Origin: Alphaproteobacteria bacterium
GTDB lineage: Bacteria > Pseudomonadota > Alphaproteobacteria > CAAGCB01 > CAG-977
Direction: 5' to 3'
DNA: 7,232 nucleotides
Assembly: GCA_900768845.1 (NCBI GenBank)
Contig: CAAGEK010000029.1
Location: 1 to 7,232 of the forward strand
Shown here piece after piece: positions 6,068-7,232 of the stretch (its first letter is position 1; every line of letters begins with the position of its first letter). The position numbers and the translations under genes are program-made. Under the pieces are notes generated by a model. The model made no database searches. It saw only the letters and a program-made list of their open reading frames with translations, and was not told the DNA's origin.

Positions 6068-6096
6068 AAAGTCCGGTGTTCCTGCACCGGACTTTT
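6067..6096. terminator. Bidirectional intrinsic terminator
   Basis: AAAAGTCCGGTG (6067-6078) pairs perfectly with CACCGGACTTTT (6085-6096) around a TTCCTG loop. T-rich sequence follows on the plus strand (TTTTCTTTT) and on the minus strand (ACTTTTTATC), so it should stop transcription both ways. It ends the short transcript from the 5993-6021 promoter and shields the leftward region from minus-strand transcription. Confidence 0.88.
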
Positions 6097-6142
6097 CTTT
6101 TATAGCCTGATTCGTTGATGTGAGCAACAATTGAGGGTTAAA

Positions 6143-6322
6143 ATGGATGAAATCAAAATTGAAGATTCCGAGCGTCAACCGTGCGAAGTGTGGACGCGTG
6201 TAATGGGATATTTCCGCCCGGTGTCCGAATTTAACATCGGCAAGAAGAGCGAATATGCCGAACGCATTTGTTTTTCGGAACAGATTATGGCGGCTCATAT
6301 GAGGGAAGCGCGTGGAGGATGA
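6143..6322 (+). CDS. Stand-alone NrdD glycyl-radical-tail-like small protein (59 aa)
   Basis: ATG 6143 follows GAGGG (6133-6137) by five bases; the in-frame TTG 6131 lacks a ribosome binding site. The central part, PCEVWTRVMGYFRPVSEFN (13-31) then GKKSEYAER (33-41), resembles the C-terminal glycyl-radical region of class III anaerobic ribonucleotide reductase (NrdD), whose pattern is R-x-C-GYL, then N-x-GK-x(2)-E-x(3)-R. The Gly of the GY motif (Gly22) aligns with the radical glycine; the Cys before it is Met21 here. The protein has none of the NrdD catalytic barrel and no paired Cys zinc site. Similar 50-60-residue phage proteins are often labelled NrdD-like. It could act like GrcA/YfiD as a spare radical domain, or share only the fold; I cannot tell. 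The next gene follows immediately. Confidence 0.75.
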   Translation: MDEIKIEDSERQPCEVWTRVMGYFRPVSEFNIGKKSEYAERICFSEQIMAAHMREARGG

Positions 6323-6523
6323 ATGAACGGAATTGTTGTTTTTGCGGGACAGGTTGCTTTAATGCTCCTGTCCTGTTTTTTTGCCTACAAATACGGAAGG
6401 AAAAGCAAAGAAAATGAGGACAATGAGAAAGCGGCGAAACAGGCGGCGCAAGCTGATTTTATGCGCCGGAGTCTTAATGATCCTGATATTGTTGACAAGT
6501 TGCACGAAGAATTTCGACGGTAG
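6323..6523 (+). CDS. i-spanin (Rz-like) inner-membrane lysis protein
   Basis: The 66-residue product has an N-terminal membrane helix at 4-23 (IVVFAGQVALMLLSCFFAYK) and then a highly charged helix, KSKENEDNEKAAKQAAQADF onward, to the end. This is the layout of an Rz-type inner-membrane spanin subunit with its coiled coil in the periplasm. It is shorter than lambda Rz (about 150 residues), but short versions exist. The ATG directly follows the upstream TGA, with GGAGG at 6314-6318 four bases before it, so translation is probably coupled. The next gene overlaps it in the +1 frame and encodes a lipoprotein, the known embedded/overlapping Rz/Rz1 arrangement. The complex is thought to fuse the inner and outer membranes in the last step of lysis. 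Confidence 0.82.
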   Translation: MNGIVVFAGQVALMLLSCFFAYKYGRKSKENEDNEKAAKQAAQADFMRRSLNDPDIVDKLHEEFRR

Positions 6524-6632
6524 TTTTTGCGCGGTTTATCGCCCCGTTTATCTTGACTACGCAAACGATACGGCGGAAACTGTCAGACAAGTCGACCTCA
6601 ACAACATTGTGTACAGAAAGGGATGCAAATGA
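6414..6632 (+). CDS. o-spanin (Rz1-like) outer-membrane lipoprotein, overlapping the i-spanin gene
   Basis: From ATG 6414 the product is 72 residues: a very basic start (RKRRNRRRK), a hydrophobic core (LILCAGVLMILI) and a lipobox LLTS|C with the acylated Cys at residue 30 (codon 6501). The mature part has about 43 residues and contains SFCAVYRPVYLDYANDT and ETVRQVDLNN, ending in GC-K. This Cys/Tyr/Pro-Val-Tyr pattern is one I associate with small phage Rz1-like proteins. The start is uncertain: 6414 has only a distant AAGGA (6397-6401), 6423 has GAGGA two bases away, and 6381 has none. It overlaps the i-spanin gene by 110 bp in another frame and extends 109 bp past it. Transport would be by Sec/Lol to the outer membrane. 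Confidence 0.85.
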   Translation: MRTMRKRRNRRRKLILCAGVLMILILLTSCTKNFDGSFCAVYRPVYLDYANDTAETVRQVDLNNIVYRKGCK

Positions 6633-6692
6633 GCGAATGATCATTGATTCGCTTTCAGCCACGTTCTTGGCCAGAAAAGATACGTTTTAAAA

Positions 6693-6724
6693 AAAGCCGG
6701 ATTTTTCCGGCTTTATTTTTTTTT
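6693..6724 (+). terminator. Intrinsic terminator after the spanin genes
   Basis: AAAGCCGG (6693-6700) pairs with CCGGCTTT (6707-6714) around ATTTTT, followed after one A by nine T residues (6716-6724). Upstream A-rich sequence could give some minus-strand activity too. It closes the transcription unit 6143-6632. Confidence 0.88.
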
Positions 6725-6781
6725 ATCGCAGATTTTCGGCGTGTCGCTCCTTGTCAAGCAGGCTGTACAAAAATTTTTAGG

Positions 6782-6810
6782 TTGCCAATAAGAATTGTCA
6801 TCAACATAAT
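6782..6810 (+). promoter_or_regulatory. Sigma70-type promoter TTGCCA-17-CATAAT
   Basis: TTGCCA (6782-6787, five of six) and CATAAT (6805-6810, five of six) are separated by exactly 17 bases. The start would be near 6817, giving a leader of about 36 nt before the micro-gene ATG at 6853. It stands alone between two terminators, so the micro-gene is an independent unit. Confidence 0.65.
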
Positions 6811-6840
6811 TTTTTCTTGTCTGCAATAAACGGCAGATTG

Positions 6841-6867
6841 AAAGGAGGTTAAATGTCTCCTAGATAT
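6841..6867 (+). repeat. Start-region repeat, unit 1
   Basis: These 27 bases (ribosome binding site, ATG and first five codons) match 6983-7009 at 21 of 27 positions. Within the unit AGGAG (6843-6847) can pair with CTCCT (6857-6861), which would enclose the ATG in the loop and mask the ribosome binding site. Confidence 0.5.
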
Positions 6868-6924
6868 CTGGAAGCGCTGGCTTACATTTTGCTGGCCATC
6901 GCGGTTTTATTAAAGACGAAATGA
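6853..6924 (+). CDS. 23-residue hydrophobic micropeptide gene with its own promoter and terminator
   Basis: ATG 6853 is preceded by AAAGGAGG (6841-6848) with four bases spacing, and TGA is at 6922-6924. The peptide begins MSPRYLEALAYILLAIAVLL and ends KTK: a short polar start, one membrane helix of about 14-16 residues, and a basic end. It stands between a good promoter (6782-6810) and a strong terminator (6941-6971). The ribosome binding site can be sequestered by a 5-bp hairpin that spans the start codon. Size, single helix and masked start resemble type I toxin peptides (Ibs, ShoB, TisB types), but no sequence family match is claimed and no antisense RNA promoter was identified. It could instead be a small membrane regulator. 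Confidence 0.6.
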   Translation: MSPRYLEALAYILLAIAVLLKTK

Positions 6925-6940
6925 CGTTTTTATAAAACCT

Positions 6941-6981
6941 ACCCCCGAAAGAGCGGCAACTCTTCGGGGGTATTCATTTTT
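6941..6981 (+). terminator. Intrinsic terminator after the micropeptide gene
   Basis: ACCCCCGAAAGAG (6941-6953) pairs with CTCTTCGGGGGT (6960-6971) over 12 bp with one bulged A and a CGGCAA loop, followed by ATTCATTTTT (6972-6981). The stem is strong, the T-tract moderate. Confidence 0.85.
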
Positions 6982-6982
6982 G

Positions 6983-7009
6983 AAAGAAGGTCTAATGCTT
7001 CCTAGATAC
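6983..7009 (+). repeat. Start-region repeat, unit 2 (degenerate)
   Basis: AAAGAAGGT, then ATG at 6995 and CCTAGATAC repeat unit 1 (6841-6867) with six differences. GAAG (6986-6989) can pair with CTTC (6998-7001) in a comparable place, so the masking hairpin is kept although shifted by one base. Confidence 0.5.
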
Positions 7010-7033
7010 AATCTTATTTTTAACAAAAGTTAA
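6995..7033 (+). pseudogene. Degenerate tandem copy of the micropeptide gene start (12 codons)
   Basis: The ORF MLPRYNLIFNKS begins like the 23-residue peptide (M-x-PRY) with a related but weaker ribosome binding site (AAGAAGG, 6984-6990), then diverges and stops at TAA 7031-7033. It has lost the hydrophobic helix and has no separate promoter or clear terminator. A decayed duplicate is the simplest reading; a live short ORF cannot be excluded. Confidence 0.35.
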
Positions 7034-7092
7034 TATCTTTTCAAGCTTTTTTAAGAATGTTAGCCAAAAGAACTCTCACCCGAATCAATCGG
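7034..7092. other. Short AT-rich intergenic stretch, no gene seen
   Basis: No ORF with a ribosome binding site, promoter or strong hairpin is evident on either strand. It separates the plus-strand micro-gene area from the probable minus-strand gene end. Confidence 0.5.
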
Positions 7093-7232
7093 TTAGCCTT
7101 CTTTCATTTTTTTTTCCTGTTTTTTAGCCAGATTCAGCGGAACGAAGACGCACCGTTTCCTGTACCCCGTGAATCTCAATGCGGAGGTTTGGCGTTTCGC
7201 TCCCTCCAAGCCTTTCAAAACCGAAACGTACC
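7093..7232 (-). CDS. Probable C-terminal end of a minus-strand gene (partial at window edge)
   Basis: On the minus strand an open frame enters at the right edge and runs 45 codons to TAA at 7095-7093. It begins YVSVLKGLEG, has RFTGYRKRCVFVPLNLA in its middle, and ends in a Lys-rich tail (KKQEKKMKEG). Codon choice (TTG, TCG, CCG, GTT) resembles that of the plus-strand genes. A second minus-strand frame is also open from the edge for 35 codons, with TAA at 7126-7124 (it contains NLRIEIHGVQETVRLRS), and cannot be dismissed. I recognise neither product. The gene would converge on the phage late genes, which suits the end of an early or host-side transcription unit. Confidence 0.4.
   Translation of the reverse strand, partial: YVSVLKGLEGAKRQTSALRFTGYRKRCVFVPLNLAKKQEKKMKEG

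Noticed and set aside
6026..6298. 90-codon minus-strand ORF
   Set aside because: It lies opposite the NrdD-like gene and the bidirectional terminator and lacks a ribosome binding site.
6637..6690. 17-codon ORF (MIIDSLSATFLARKDTF) between o-spanin and terminator
   Set aside because: No ribosome binding site of note and no recognisable features; could be chance, although its stop abuts the terminator.
7059..7098. Repeated GTTAGCC at 7059-7065 and 7092-7098 (also GGCTAAC at 5976-5982) as an attachment site or protein site
   Set aside because: Seven bases only, uneven spacing and no integrase in the window; chance is adequate.
1..7232. CRISPR array, diversity-generating retroelement, retron or insertion sequence
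   Set aside because: No regular spaced repeats, reverse transcriptase, template/variable repeat pair or transposase was found.

Overview
The window looks like the late region of a tailed bacteriophage or prophage with a podovirus-like (T7-type) tail. The likely host is Gram-negative, because the lysis genes include an inner-membrane/outer-membrane spanin pair with a lipobox. The base composition is moderate and the standard genetic code fits (TGA and TAG both end genes that are followed directly by ribosome binding sites). I cannot name the host or phage from the sequence.

Left part (1-5834, all + strand, tightly packed). It opens inside a giant virion or ejection-type protein whose reading frame runs in from outside the window. 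Next come a short T7-type tail-fibre anchor, a glycine-rich fibre-tip-like protein, and a protein with an Ig-like front half and a gp53-like receptor-binding back half. After these lie two small overlapping ORFs (one acidic, one a membrane-anchored coiled coil), a zinc-dependent M15 peptidase that probably acts as the endolysin, and a 49-residue one-helix membrane protein that could be the holin. Genes overlap or are a few bases apart, as in a single late operon: anchor and adhesins build the tail, then peptidase and membrane proteins break the cell.

Middle part (5835-6142, about 300 bases without a conventional gene). On the minus strand there is a 17-codon ORF with a strong ribosome binding site, followed by a hairpin and U-tract terminator. 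Next to it is an 87-base set of three nested inverted repeats that folds as a three-way junction with two-base linkers. A plus-strand sigma70 promoter is buried in these repeats and drives an 8-codon ORF that runs straight into a bidirectional terminator.

Second lysis segment (6143-6725). A 59-residue protein resembles only the glycyl-radical tail of anaerobic ribonucleotide reductase NrdD. It is followed by an overlapping i-spanin/o-spanin pair and a terminator.

Right part (6725-7232). A self-contained micro-gene has its own promoter, ribosome binding site and terminator and encodes a 23-residue hydrophobic peptide. A degenerate tandem copy of its start region follows. At the right edge a minus-strand ORF probably enters the window, converging on the phage late genes. 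The most interesting candidates are the structured promoter/micro-ORF region at 5835-6100, the stand-alone NrdD-like glycyl-radical fragment, and the type I toxin-like micro-gene at 6782-6981.
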